DNA of 56,207 nt from Nitrospirota bacterium (GCA_015492645.1 WGER01000030.1:1-56207); one strand, 5' to 3'; positions 9,139 to 18,525 are shown, numbered from the stretch's first letter. Numbers and translations are program-made. Notes: generated by a model not told the origin, from the letters alone.

Positions 9139-9166
9139 ATTATACACAAAATATTGTATAAGTCAA
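9139..9166 (-). promoter_or_regulatory. promoter for the 48-aa ORF and nrdJ
   Basis: Minus strand: TTGACT (9161-9166), 16-bp spacer, perfect TATAAT (9139-9144). Predicted start is near 9132. No other promoter of this quality lies between here and nrdJ, so the two are probably co-transcribed. Confidence 0.6.
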
Positions 9167-9235
9167 GAGTAAAAATTGCTATCCACATCCTGTTGTAAAA
9201 GAAAGAAAAAGGCTGTGAAATCCCTGTTCTGAAAC

Positions 9236-9244
9236 TGTTAAAAT
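9236..9244 (+). promoter_or_regulatory. extended -10 promoter before the DUF72 gene, probably leaderless
   Basis: TGT-TAAAAT ends 7 nt before the ATG at 9252. No strong Shine-Dalgarno site is present (only AGGTAA close to the ATG). Confidence 0.45.
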
Positions 9245-9251
9245 CAGGTAA

Positions 9252-9983
9252 ATGCCTGAGGTGAGGATAGGCTGTAGCGGGTTCATGTATGACCACTGGA
9301 GGGGACCTTTCTATCCCCCTTCTCTCAGTAAACAGAAGTACCTCAATTTCTACACAGAGAGGTTCAACACCGTAGAGATGAATGTCACCTTCTACCGCCT
9401 TCCCCCGGAGAAGACCTTCCTGCACTGGTACACCCAGACACCTGAGGGCTTTTCTTTCTCTGTGAAGGGGAGCAGATTCATCACCCATATAAAGAGGTTG
9501 AAGGACCCTGAGGAGGCGCTCTCCCGATTTATGCAGAGGGCGATGAACCTGAGGGAGAAACTCTCTATAGTACTGTGGCAGTTTCCTCCTCAGTTCAAGG
9601 CAGACAGGGGTAGATTGAGGGAGTTTGTTAGTCTCTTTAAGGGATACAGGGTAAGGGCCACCTTTGAGTTCAGACACCAGAGTTGGATCAGCAGTGAGAC
9701 CACCAGGATACTGGAGGAGGCGGGATTTTCCTATTGTATGGCTGACTGGCCGGAATTCAATAGACAGTTGCCCCTCACCACCGACTATGTCTACATAAGG
9801 AGGCATGGACACGGTGGAAGTTATGATACCTGCTACAGCAGGGAAGAACTCAAGGCAGATGCAGAGATGATCAGGGACTACTTGAGAGATGGTATGGATG
9901 TGTATATCTACTTCAACAATGATGCCTACGGATATGCACCTCAGAATGCACAGACACTCAAAGAACTGCTGGGCACGGTATGA
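9252..9983 (+). CDS. DUF72 (YecE-like) protein
   Basis: A 243-aa TIM-barrel protein of the DUF72/YecE family. Family landmarks: the N-terminal VRIGCSGFMYDHWRGPFYP, NTVEMNVTFYRLP, FSFSVKGSRFITHIKRLKDP, LWQFPPQFKAD, TFEFRHQSW and the C-terminal VYIYFNNDAYGYAPQNAQTLKELL. The biochemical role of the family is not established. Its stop overlaps the polX start (ATGA), so the two are co-translated, a link worth noting because polX acts in DNA repair. Confidence 0.92.
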   Translation: MPEVRIGCSGFMYDHWRGPFYPPSLSKQKYLNFYTERFNTVEMNVTFYRLPPEKTFLHWYTQTPEGFSFSVKGSRFITHIKRLKDPEEALSRFMQRAMNLREKLSIVLWQFPPQFKADRGRLREFVSLFKGYRVRATFEFRHQSWISSETTRILEEAGFSYCMADWPEFNRQLPLTTDYVYIRRHGHGGSYDTCYSREELKADAEMIRDYLRDGMDVYIYFNNDAYGYAPQNAQTLKELLGTV

Positions 9984-11716
9984 AAAACAGAGAAATTGCA
10001 AAGGCCCTGAATACAATCGCCGATCTGCTCGAGATAAGGGGAGACAACCCCTTCAGGATAAGGGCCTACAGGAGGGCAGCACAGATCCTTGAGGACCTCC
10101 AGAGGTCTGTAGAGGAGATGTCTGACCAGGAATTGCTCTCACTGCCCGGAATCGGTAAGGACCTCCTTACCAAGATAAGGCAGTATCAGAGAGAGGGGAA
10201 GATGGAATTCTTAGAACAACTGAAGAGGGAGGTCCCTGAGGGGCTTACGGAACTGATGGCCGTGCCAGGGCTCGGGCCTGCAACCGCAAGGCTCATCTAT
10301 GAGCACCTTGGCATAAGGGATGTGGATGCCCTGGAGAGGGCAGCCATGGAGGGGGTACTCAGGGGTGTGCCAGGGATCAGGGAGAAGACAGAGAAGAACA
10401 TCCTGAAGGGTATCCAGATACTGAAGAGGACGAGAGTGAGAAGGCCCATAGGTATGGTGATGCCTCTGGCAGAAGAGATACTGGAGGCCCTGAGGGAGGT
10501 GAAGGGGGTGAAGAGATGTGCCATAGCCGGGAGCCTCCGGAGATGGAAGGAGACTATCAAGGATGTGGACATCCTCGCCTGTGCTGAAGATCCACAGAGA
10601 TTGATCAGGGCCTTTGTCAGTCTCCCATCAGTAGAGAGGGTCCTTGTTAGCGGCCCTGCCAAGACCTCGGTAATCCTGAGGGATGCCCTCCAGGTCGACC
10701 TGAGGATTGTTCAGGAAGACTCCTTCGGGTCAGCACTGCAGTACTTTACGGGATCCAAGGAGCATAATATCAGACTGAGGGAACTGGCACAGAGGAAGGG
10801 GCTGAAGGTGAATGAATACGGGGTCTACAGGTCAGACGGGACGAGGATAGGTGGTGAGACAGAGGAAGGGGTATACCAGGCCCTTGGCCTCCCCTTTATC
10901 CCTCCTGAATTGAGAGAGGACAGGGGCGAGATAGAGGCGGCCATGGATGGAAGACTCCCTGAACTGATCAGCATTGAGGATATCAGGGGTGACCTCCATA
11001 TACACTCAATATACAGTGATGGCAGAAACAGACTTGAAGAACTGGTGGAGGAGGCGATGAGGAGGGGGTATCAGTACATAGCCATAACAGACCACTCCAG
11101 GAGGCTTGCTATCGCTGGTGGACTTGATGAAGACAGAATCCTTGAACAGATCAGAGAGATTGATGCCCTGAACAAGAAACTGAACGGTTTCAGGGTCTTC
11201 TCTGGAGTGGAGGTGGATATAATGAACGATGGTAGACTCGACCTTCCTGAAGAGACCCTGAGCCGGCTTGACTTCGTGATAGCCTCCATCCACTCAGGCC
11301 TGAAGCAGTCATCAGAGATACTCACTATGAGGATACTGAAGGCGATTGGATCGTCCTATGTGCGGATGATAGGCCATCCTACAGGCAGACTGATGCCTGA
11401 CAGGGATGCCTGCGAGGTTGACCTTGAAACTGTATACAGGGAGGCATCAAGGACAGGCACGGCCCTGGAGATTAATGCCTTCCCGATGCGTCTTGACCTG
11501 AATGATACTGCTGCAAGGAGGGCGGCAGAGCATGGGGTGAAATTGATAATAAGCACAGATGCCCATCTGAAGGACCAGATGGGTTATATGAGATACGGAG
11601 TTGCCGTGGCAAGGAGGGCCTGGCTCAGAAAGGAGGATGTCCTTAACACCCTTACACTTCCGGAGTTTCAGAACTGGCTCAGAAACAGGAAGGCCCCGCA
11701 CTCTCTAATTTCCTAA
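9980..11716 (+). CDS. polX: DNA polymerase/3'-5' exonuclease PolX
   Basis: A 578-aa bacterial family X repair polymerase. Order: an N-terminal 8-kDa-type domain (residues 1-90) with helix-hairpin-helix segments (LLSLPGIGKDLLTKI; LMAVPGLGPATARLIYEHLGI), a palm domain with the nucleotidyltransferase motif GSLRRWKETIKDVDIL (catalytic DVD), then a C-terminal PHP domain from about residue 336 (GDLHIHSIYSDGRN, YIAITDHS, GVEVDIM, IGHPTGR, ISTDAH) that gives Mn-dependent exonuclease activity. The metal ligands of the PHP domain appear intact. It likely fills short gaps in base excision repair. Confidence 0.96.
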   Translation: MKNREIAKALNTIADLLEIRGDNPFRIRAYRRAAQILEDLQRSVEEMSDQELLSLPGIGKDLLTKIRQYQREGKMEFLEQLKREVPEGLTELMAVPGLGPATARLIYEHLGIRDVDALERAAMEGVLRGVPGIREKTEKNILKGIQILKRTRVRRPIGMVMPLAEEILEALREVKGVKRCAIAGSLRRWKETIKDVDILACAEDPQRLIRAFVSLPSVERVLVSGPAKTSVILRDALQVDLRIVQEDSFGSALQYFTGSKEHNIRLRELAQRKGLKVNEYGVYRSDGTRIGGETEEGVYQALGLPFIPPELREDRGEIEAAMDGRLPELISIEDIRGDLHIHSIYSDGRNRLEELVEEAMRRGYQYIAITDHSRRLAIAGGLDEDRILEQIREIDALNKKLNGFRVFSGVEVDIMNDGRLDLPEETLSRLDFVIASIHSGLKQSSEILTMRILKAIGSSYVRMIGHPTGRLMPDRDACEVDLETVYREASRTGTALEINAFPMRLDLNDTAARRAAEHGVKLIISTDAHLKDQMGYMRYGVAVARRAWLRKEDVLNTLTLPEFQNWLRNRKAPHSLIS

Positions 11717-11722
11717 ATTGCC

Positions 11723-11850
11723 AATAGGAATGGAGGGTTTTTACGGCAGGGACTCAGCCCTGAAAAATCTCTGATTTTTCAGGGGCCCCTGCCTCAAGAC
11801 AGGATTTATGCGACAGATTTGTTAGGCGGCAGTGCTGGTTCGGTTGGAGA
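11723..11850 (+). repeat. hairpin repeat family 2, copy 1
   Basis: It contains a perfect 12-bp stem, CCCTGAAAAATC (11758-11769) and GATTTTTCAGGG (11773-11784), with loop TCT. The stem is nested inside GGCAGGG/CCCTGCC. It is followed by the family tail CAAGACAGGATTTATGCGAC and GTTAGGCGGCAGTGCTGG. The polX-proximal hairpin could also serve as its terminator, but no T-tract follows. Confidence 0.65.
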
Positions 11851-11897
11851 TGTAGAAAGAACCTCTCAATATCTATTAGAATTACCATTGAGTTAAG

Positions 11898-12680
11898 ATG
11901 AACGAATCCATGAAGAGACATATCAAACTGATCCTGCAGTACGAGGGTACAAATTATGCAGGCTGGCAGAGACAACCTGCAGCCATTACCATCCAGTCAA
12001 TCCTTGAGGATGCTCTGGAGAGGTTGACAGGAGAGAAGACCAAGGTTATAGCCGCAGGCAGGACCGACAGCGGTGTCCATGCAATTGGGCAGGTGGCCTC
12101 CTTCAGGACATCTTCAGGACATTCACCAGAGGTCTTTCTGAGGGCACTGAACAGCATGCTCCCACCGGATGTAAGGGTCCTGAGCGTGGAAGAGGCGGAA
12201 GATGATTTTCATCCAAGGTACAGTGCAAGAGCAAAGAGGTACATCTATCTTGTAGACCTGTCACCTGTGCAGAGCCCCTTTCTCAGGAGATATGCCTACC
12301 ACCTGCCATTAAAACTCGATCTGGAGGCGATGAAGGAGGCGGCCATGTATTGCCTTGGCAGGAGGGACTTCAGGGCATTCCAGGCATCTGGCTGTGGTTC
12401 CCGCACCACAATACGGGAGGTCTATAAACTGGATATTGAGCAGCAGGAGGAGATCGACCTTCTCGGGTTCCACATAGAGGCATCCATTCTGAGATTCACA
12501 GTGGAGGCGAATGCCTTTCTGAGGTATATGGTAAGGACCATGGTGGGAACCCTCTTAGAGGTGGGTAGAGGCAAACTCACTCCTTATTCAGTACAACAGA
12601 TAATAGAAAGCAGGGACAGAACCTTGGCAGGTCCCACAGCCCCTCCTCATGGGCTGTTCCTTGAAAGGGTCTTTTATTAG
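11898..12680 (+). CDS. truA: tRNA pseudouridine(38-40) synthase TruA
   Basis: A 260-aa enzyme that isomerises U38-U40 in the tRNA anticodon arm. It begins KLILQYEGTNYAGWQRQP, carries the catalytic Asp in AAGRTDSGVHAIGQVASF, and has FHPRYSARAKRYIY, FRAFQASG and the C-terminal FLRYMVRTMVGTLLEVGRGK. All family landmarks and the length are normal. An ATG five codons in (MKRHIK) is an alternative start. The TAG stop overlaps the stop of the convergent DksA-like gene by 4 nt, leaving no room for a terminator between them. Confidence 0.96.
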   Translation: MNESMKRHIKLILQYEGTNYAGWQRQPAAITIQSILEDALERLTGEKTKVIAAGRTDSGVHAIGQVASFRTSSGHSPEVFLRALNSMLPPDVRVLSVEEAEDDFHPRYSARAKRYIYLVDLSPVQSPFLRRYAYHLPLKLDLEAMKEAAMYCLGRRDFRAFQASGCGSRTTIREVYKLDIEQQEEIDLLGFHIEASILRFTVEANAFLRYMVRTMVGTLLEVGRGKLTPYSVQQIIESRDRTLAGPTAPPHGLFLERVFY

Positions 12681-13093
12681 TACTCTTCCTCCTTGAACTC
12701 TTCCATCTTTTCCCTCTTTTCCATACACTCCACGCAGTATATGGCAAAGGGGATCACTTTCAGTCTCTCCTCACTTATCTCTGAACCACAATCCTCACAG
12801 ATACCATACGTCCCCTCTTCTATTTTCCGGAGTGCCTCATCTATCCTTTCAAGTGTCTTCTTGTGTTCAGACAGTTTTCTGAGGTTTATATCCTCACTGA
12901 GATCAACCACAGACCAGTCCCCATCGTCAAGGGCGGTCTCTACCAGTTGTTTGTTCTCACCCCTGATGAATTTGCCAATCTCAGACTTCGCCTCTGCAAG
13001 GATCTGCTTCCTTTTCTGCAAGAGGAGTCTTTTGAGAAAGTCCTTCCTCTCACTCTCTGAATCCCTATCTTTATCCTTCTTTTGTCTCTTCAT
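12677..13093 (-). CDS. DksA/TraR-family zinc-finger protein
   Basis: A 138-aa protein with a long charged helical region (FLKRLLLQKRKQILAEAKSEIGKFIRG) and a C-terminal four-Cys zinc finger (GICEDCGSEIS...CVECMEKREK). DksA-type proteins bind in the RNA polymerase secondary channel and tune rRNA and stress promoters. The fold's coiled-coil tip Asp residues cannot be assigned with certainty. The ATG at 13093, behind GAGGAAAAGG, is preferred to a TTG at 13135. It starts inside the 3' end of the upstream 52-codon ORF. Alternative: a plain TraR/YocK-like protein. Confidence 0.85.
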   Translation of the reverse strand: MKRQKKDKDRDSESERKDFLKRLLLQKRKQILAEAKSEIGKFIRGENKQLVETALDDGDWSVVDLSEDINLRKLSEHKKTLERIDEALRKIEEGTYGICEDCGSEISEERLKVIPFAIYCVECMEKREKMEEFKEEEY

Positions 13094-13229
13094 CAGCCTT
13101 TTCCTCTTTCTTATCCTCTTCTTTATAAACCTCAATAATGCTCCTCACCTTGATCCCTGCAGCCTTAAGTGCCTTCTGGATATCCGGTAGTTTCGCATCC
13201 TCAACCTTCACCATAAAGTTTGCCTTCAT
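13071..13229 (-). CDS. 52-aa ORF between frr and the DksA-like gene
   Basis: ATG 13229 (Shine-Dalgarno GGAGGTG, 5 nt away) to TAA 13071. The peptide begins MKANFMVKVEDAKLPDIQKA, continues LKAAGIKVRSIIEVYKEED and ends in a Lys/Glu-rich tail. The first two thirds read like a short beta-alpha-beta fold (ACT- or ferredoxin-like), but I recognise no family. It begins 2 nt after the frr stop codon ends (13231) and overlaps the DksA-like start by 23 nt, so it is likely translated as part of the rpsB operon. Confidence 0.65.
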   Translation of the reverse strand: MKANFMVKVEDAKLPDIQKALKAAGIKVRSIIEVYKEEDKKEEKADEETKEG

Positions 13230-13230
13230 C

Positions 13231-13788
13231 TCACACCTCCATGATCTCCTTCTCTTTCTTTTCTAAGATTTCGTCTATCTTCTTTATGTATGAGTCTGTT
13301 ACATCCTGTATCTCCTCCAGCGATCTTCTCAATTCATCCTCGCTTATCGCCTTCTCCTTCTCCAACCTCTTCAGTTCCTCGTTAATCTCCCTTCTTATAT
13401 TTCTGACAGCCACTCTCGCCTCTTCAGCCCTCTTTCTCACCACCTTCACCAGTTGCTTTCTCCTCTCTTCTGTGAGGGGTGGTATATGGAGTCTGATTAT
13501 CTTACCATCATTGGTAGGGGTCAGACCAAGATCGGATTCCATTATAGCCCTCTCTATTACCGGGATCATCTTCTGCTCCCAGGGCTGGATGGTGATCATC
13601 CTGGGATCAGGCACTGACAGTGCTGCAACCTGATTCAATGGTGTTGGAGTGCCATAATACTCAACCACTATACTATCCAGCAGTGACAGGGATGCCCTGC
13701 CGGTCCTGATACCCGCAAAGTCCTTTTTCAATACCTCAACAGATTTCTCCATCTTTTCCTTCGCCTTCTTCTTGATCTCCTTTTGCAT
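13231..13788 (-). CDS. frr: Ribosome recycling factor
   Basis: A 185-aa RRF of normal length. With EF-G it splits the post-termination ribosome. Landmarks: [78 protein letters not shown] and the coiled-coil [19 protein letters not shown]. It lies in the conserved order rpsB-tsf-pyrH-frr. Confidence 0.98.
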   Translation of the reverse strand: MQKEIKKKAKEKMEKSVEVLKKDFAGIRTGRASLSLLDSIVVEYYGTPTPLNQVAALSVPDPRMITIQPWEQKMIPVIERAIMESDLGLTPTNDGKIIRLHIPPLTEERRKQLVKVVRKRAEEARVAVRNIRREINEELKRLEKEKAISEDELRRSLEEIQDVTDSYIKKIDEILEKKEKEIMEV

Positions 13789-13798
13789 CTTGCCCTCC

Positions 13799-15109
<1,311 letters not shown>

Positions 15110-15113
<4 letters not shown>

Positions 15114-15898
15114 TCAACAACCTCCTCCTTTTCTATTTCACTGGTTATCTCTTCCGTGGCCTCTTCAGCCTTCTCCTTTTCCTCGAGGGCGGCCTCTTCC
15201 TCTATCTTCTTCTGGAGCATCGCCTTGCCCTCGAGGATTGCATCTGCCATCTTGGAAGTCAAAAGCCTTATTGCCCTGATGGCATCATCATTGCCTGGAA
15301 TCACATAGTCTATAAGGTCAGGGTCACAGTTTGTATCCACGATCGCCACAATCGGGATGTTCAGTTTCCTTGCCTCATTGACTGCTATGTACTCCTTCTT
15401 GGGGTCCACTATGTAGACAGCCCCGGGTAACCCTGGCATCTCCTTTATGCCACCCAGGTTTCTCTGGAGTTTCATTCTCATTTTCTCCAGTTTTGATGCC
15501 TCCTTTTTGGTGATCTTTTCATAAAGGCCCTCCTCTTTCATCCTCTCCAGTCGTTTGAGTTTCTCTATGCTCCTCTGGATAGTGGAAAAGTTGGTGAGCA
15601 TTCCACCAAGCCATCTGTGGTTTACATAGAAGACCCCAGCCCTTTCAGCCTCCTCCTTTATGGAGTCCTGGGCCTGTTTCTTGGTCCCCACAAAGAGCAC
15701 ATGTTGACCTGAGGCCGCCACATCACGCATGAAATTATAGGCATCCTCTACGCCCTTCAGTGTCTTCTGCAGGTCAATAATATAGATGCCGTTTCTCTCT
15801 CCGAAGATGTACTTCTTCATCTTCGGGTTCCACCTCCGGACCTGATGCCCGAAATGGACACCTGCCTCCAGGAGTTCCTTCATGGTTACCACTGCCAT
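15110..15898 (-). CDS. rpsB: 30S ribosomal protein S2
   Basis: A 262-aa S2: [111 protein letters not shown], and a Glu-rich acidic tail. It has a strong AAGGAGG site, a promoter about 120 nt upstream, and a structured leader, unlike many first genes here. Confidence 0.98.
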
Positions 15899-15900
15899 CT

Positions 15901-16015
15901 CTTACCTCCTTAAAATGGGTTTTCGGGTCTCAAGACCCTCCTCGACCCCGACCATTGAACCCATACAGGGACCCCTCAATGGCCATAGTAAGGGGTCTGA
16001 GTAGTTACAATAATG
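15901..16015 (-). promoter_or_regulatory. Structured 5' leader of rpsB, possible autoregulatory element
   Basis: On the minus strand a hairpin GACCCCT/AGGGGTC (plus 15991-15997 with 15970-15976) comes first. A long-range stem ATGGGTT/AACCCAT (15958-15964 with 15915-15921) then encloses GGGTC-ttga-GACCC (15925-15938). It ends just before the Shine-Dalgarno site. S2 leaders in several bacteria bind S2 to repress rpsB-tsf. I infer the same type of control from position only. Confidence 0.4.
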
Positions 16016-16021
16016 CCTTCA

Positions 16022-16051
16022 AATATAACATGGTTTCCATCTCTTTTGCAA
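16022..16051 (-). promoter_or_regulatory. rpsB promoter
   Basis: Minus strand: TTGCAA (16046-16051), 18 bp, TATATT (16022-16027) with an extended -10 TGT just upstream. Predicted start is near 16015. The rest of the 15899-16377 gap is non-coding sequence up to the miniature element at 16140. Confidence 0.45.
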
Positions 16052-16139
16052 CGTTGTAGATTGACTTTAGGCCAAAGCCTGAGAAGGCTGTAGTGCTAAT
16101 GGACAAATTCGTTTATTTCTCTCTGGTCCTCTTTGATAT

Positions 16140-16359
16140 CACTGCTGTCCAAAATAACCTGCGATAGTATACACAGGCGGTGTGCCGAAGAAACAGAATT
16201 CAGGACACCTTTGAAAATAAACTCTTTCATGTTGCCTTACTCATGGACTGACACTCTGAACCTGAGTGTACTGAACAGGTCAGTCTACTTTAAGATTGTC
16301 CATTAATTGTGTTTCTGAGGCATACCGCCTGTGCCTCAATCCTATTTTGGACAGATGTG
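16140..16359 (+). mobile_element. Miniature inverted-repeat element, family 1, copy B (220 bp)
   Basis: The ends are CACTGCTGTCCAAAATA and TATTTTGGACAGATGTG. They are inverted repeats and extend imperfectly inward for about 80 bp (GGCGGTGTGCC/GGCATACCGCC; GAAACAGAATT/AATTGTGTTTC). It is flanked by a perfect 9-bp duplication CTTTGATAT (16131-16139 and 16360-16368). It has no coding capacity. Core and ends are about 95% identical to the copy at 47830. The whole RNA or single strand could fold as one long hairpin. Confidence 0.9.
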
Positions 16360-16362
16360 CTT

Positions 16363-16371
16363 TGATATAAT
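16363..16371 (+). promoter_or_regulatory. extended -10 promoter of thiE, probably leaderless
   Basis: TGA-TATAAT ends 6 nt before the thiE ATG (16378). It sits at the junction of the element's target duplication, so any -35 contact falls inside the inserted element. No Shine-Dalgarno site. Confidence 0.55.
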
Positions 16372-16377
16372 AAAATT

Positions 16378-16989
16378 ATGCTTTTCGGCGGGTTATGCCT
16401 GATAACTGACAGGAGACTCTCCAGCCTGCCAATGGAAGAGGCGGTCAAGAGGGCTCTGGATGGTGGGGTGAGGTGGATACAGTACAGGGAAAAGGAACTG
16501 TCCAGAAGAGAGATCTATTTTACTGCGGAGAGACTGAGAAAGCTCACTGAAGAGTATGGTGCAGTTTTTGTGGTCAATGATCACTTAGATATTGCCATGG
16601 CAGTGGATGCGGACGGTGTCCATTTAGGACAGGATGACCTGCTCCTTGAAGGAGCCAGGAGGGTCTACAATCGTATTATAGGGATATCTACACACAATAC
16701 CACACAGGCCAGGGACGCAGAAGATGGCGGGGCCGATTATATCGGGTTTGGCCCTGTATTTTCAACAACCACAAAGGAAGGAGCACTCAGTCCTCGAGGG
16801 CTTGAAAGGTTGAGGGAGGTGGTTGAGGCTGTCCTGGTACCTGTTGTTGCCATCGGTGGTATAAATCTTGAAAACCTCTCAGATGTCCTTCAGACAGGTG
16901 TGCAGGCAGTTGCTGTCGCCTCAGCAATCCTTTCCTCTCCAGATATATACAAGACATCACGAGAATTTGTTAATATTATAAATAGATGA
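16378..16989 (+). CDS. thiE: Thiamine phosphate synthase
   Basis: A 203-aa TIM barrel that couples HMP-pyrophosphate to thiazole phosphate. It has LCLITDRRL, VRWIQYREKELS, VFVVNDHLDIAMAVDADGVHLGQDDL, IGISTHNTTQARDAEDGGADYIGFGPVFSTTTKEG and VPVVAIGGINLEN, all hallmarks with the phosphate-binding Gly-rich end. No other thi gene is nearby. Its 3' end overlaps the next radical SAM gene by 4 nt. Confidence 0.96.
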   Translation: MLFGGLCLITDRRLSSLPMEEAVKRALDGGVRWIQYREKELSRREIYFTAERLRKLTEEYGAVFVVNDHLDIAMAVDADGVHLGQDDLLLEGARRVYNRIIGISTHNTTQARDAEDGGADYIGFGPVFSTTTKEGALSPRGLERLREVVEAVLVPVVAIGGINLENLSDVLQTGVQAVAVASAILSSPDIYKTSREFVNIINR

Positions 16990-17921
16990 TGAGATATAAC
17001 TCCTTTGGGACATACCTGAAGAGAGTCTTCGGGAGTAGAGTCTACAAGGTAAATGTAGATGCCGGTTTCACCTGTCCTAACAGGGATGGCACCGTGGGGT
17101 ATGGTGGTTGCATATACTGTAACAATGACAGTTTCAGACCATCTGCCTGCAGGTCTGTGAAACCTCTTAGAGAGCAGATAAGAGAGGGTATTTCGTATAT
17201 AAAGAGGAGGTACTCTGCGGACAGATTCATTGTTTATTTCCAGCCCTATACTAATACCTATGCCCCTGTAGACAGGCTCAGAGAACTCTACCTGACAGCA
17301 CTTGAAGAACCATCTGTAGTGGGCCTTGCCATAGGTACAAGACCCGACTGTATAGACGAGGAAAAGTTACAATTTCTTGAGTCACTCGCCCAGAGATACT
17401 TCATACTTGTTGAATATGGGCTGCAGTCCATATATGATGAGACCCTGAGATTTATAAACAGGGGACATGACTATGCCACCTTCCTCCGTGCACTGGAGGC
17501 GACAAGGGACAGAGGGATCCACATAGGGGCTCATATAATCGTGGGATTTCCTACAGAGACCCGTGAGCAGATGCTCCATATGGCAGAGGTGATATCCGAG
17601 TTACCAATTGGTTTCCTCAAGATCCATCAACTGCAGGTAGTGAAGGATACATTACTTGAGAGGATTTACAGAGAGACCCCATTTCACATCTTTGATTATG
17701 AAGAATATCTGGAATTCCTGGTAGAATTCCTTGAAAGGCTATCTCCACAGATCGTCATCCAGAGGCTCTTTGCCACTGCCCCAGATGAGATACTCATTGC
17801 CCCTAAGTGGGGTAAACATAGACAGGAGATACTCAGGGATGTGGAGAGATACCTGGAAGAGAGAGACACCTATCAGGGCAGGCTCTACAAACCTCCGTTA
17901 ATAAAATCAGTCAACCATTGA
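16986..17921 (+). CDS. TIGR01212/YhcC-type radical SAM protein
   Basis: A 311-aa radical SAM protein starting YNSFGTYLKRVFGSRVYKVNVDAGFTCPNRDG. The iron-sulfur Cys spacing is CPNRDGTVGYGGCIYC (Cx11Cx2C), the wider spacing typical of the TIGR01212/YhcC branch. Other blocks are FIVYFQPYTNTYAP, GLAIGTRPDCI, VEYGLQSI and HIIVGFPTET. The substrate of the family is not established. Coupled by overlap to thiE, though no thiamine role is implied. Confidence 0.9.
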   Translation: MMRYNSFGTYLKRVFGSRVYKVNVDAGFTCPNRDGTVGYGGCIYCNNDSFRPSACRSVKPLREQIREGISYIKRRYSADRFIVYFQPYTNTYAPVDRLRELYLTALEEPSVVGLAIGTRPDCIDEEKLQFLESLAQRYFILVEYGLQSIYDETLRFINRGHDYATFLRALEATRDRGIHIGAHIIVGFPTETREQMLHMAEVISELPIGFLKIHQLQVVKDTLLERIYRETPFHIFDYEEYLEFLVEFLERLSPQIVIQRLFATAPDEILIAPKWGKHRQEILRDVERYLEERDTYQGRLYKPPLIKSVNH

Positions 17922-17938
17922 AAAGGATTATGATCCCC

Positions 17939-18157
17939 TCAGTAAATCAACCTTATCCCTGCATAGTAGCAGCAACACTCATTGTCAAGGTCGTTTATAA
18001 ATAACCTCTCCTCTCCGTCTTCAAAGAGGATCTTCACGAATGAAAACCCACCCTCCATTACTGAGTGTTTCTCCTCAATCACCACACCCTCTCCCCAGTA
18101 ATGGTATCTTATATGTTTGACCCTGTCACCCACCCTGAGGTAAAGTCTACGCTGCAT
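17939..18157 (-). CDS. DUF3553-like small protein
   Basis: A 72-aa protein with a small beta-barrel pattern: YLRVGDRVKHIRYHYWGEGVVIE, then VKILFEDGEERLFINDLDNE. It resembles the DUF3553 module found at the C-terminus of UvrD/PcrA helicases and as stand-alone proteins in anaerobes. An unusual C-terminus has three consecutive Cys (ECCCYY). It is convergent with the radical SAM gene. The ATG is 5 nt after an extended -10, so probably leaderless. Confidence 0.75.
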   Translation of the reverse strand: MQRRLYLRVGDRVKHIRYHYWGEGVVIEEKHSVMEGGFSFVKILFEDGEERLFINDLDNECCCYYAGIRLIY

Positions 18158-18162
18158 TCTAA

Positions 18163-18171
18163 ATTATACCA
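18163..18171 (-). promoter_or_regulatory. extended -10 promoter of the DUF3553-like gene, probably leaderless
   Basis: The minus strand reads TGG-TATAAT, 5 nt (TTAGA), then the ATG at 18157. No Shine-Dalgarno site. Confidence 0.55.
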
Positions 18172-18218
18172 TAGAAGATTCTATAAAATACCCTCTCCAC
18201 TTTGCCTCTCGAATGAGC

Positions 18219-18411
18219 GTTAGAAATGGCTGTTTTTGTCAGCAGGGTCTCCCAAAATCAGAGATTTTGGATGGCTGAGGGACTCAGGCCCTGAAAACTC
18301 TACGATTTTTCAGGGATCCCCGCCTCAAAACAGGATTTATGTGACAGATTTGTCAGGCGGGCAGTGCTGGCTCTGCCACAAATTAATGCAATGGATTTTA
18401 TTACATAAGGT
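18219..18411 (+). repeat. hairpin repeat family 2, copy 2 (with an extra hairpin)
   Basis: It starts GTTAGAAATGGCTGTTTTT. It carries an extra hairpin CCAAAATC-aga-GATTTTGG (18252-18270), then the family hairpin (CCCTGAAAA...TTTTTCAGGG), the tail CAAAACAGGATTTATG, the GGCGGGCAGTGCTGGCTCTG block and ACAAATTAATGCAATGG with TTTTATTACA. It fills most of the gap 18158-18525. No gene is seen there. Confidence 0.7.
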
Positions 18412-18482
18412 TGCAACCTTCTTCTTACATTAGACACTCTTTTGAGTAAATTCTAATGGCAATTGAGGATAATTAATCGGTC

Positions 18483-18513
18483 TTGGTTTCACCCTGTAGA
18501 CATCGGGTATAAT
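18483..18513 (+). promoter_or_regulatory. candidate promoter of the glycan export operon
   Basis: TTGGTT (18483-18488), 19 bp, perfect TATAAT (18508-18513). The predicted start is only about 6 nt before the ATG at 18526, giving a very short leader. Confidence 0.4.
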
Positions 18514-18525
18514 AATTATTGCCTT

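Noticed and set aside
9135-10016. 293-codon minus-strand frame opposite the DUF72 gene
   Set aside because: It is antisense to a clearly conserved gene, is low in protein-family features, and has no Shine-Dalgarno site.
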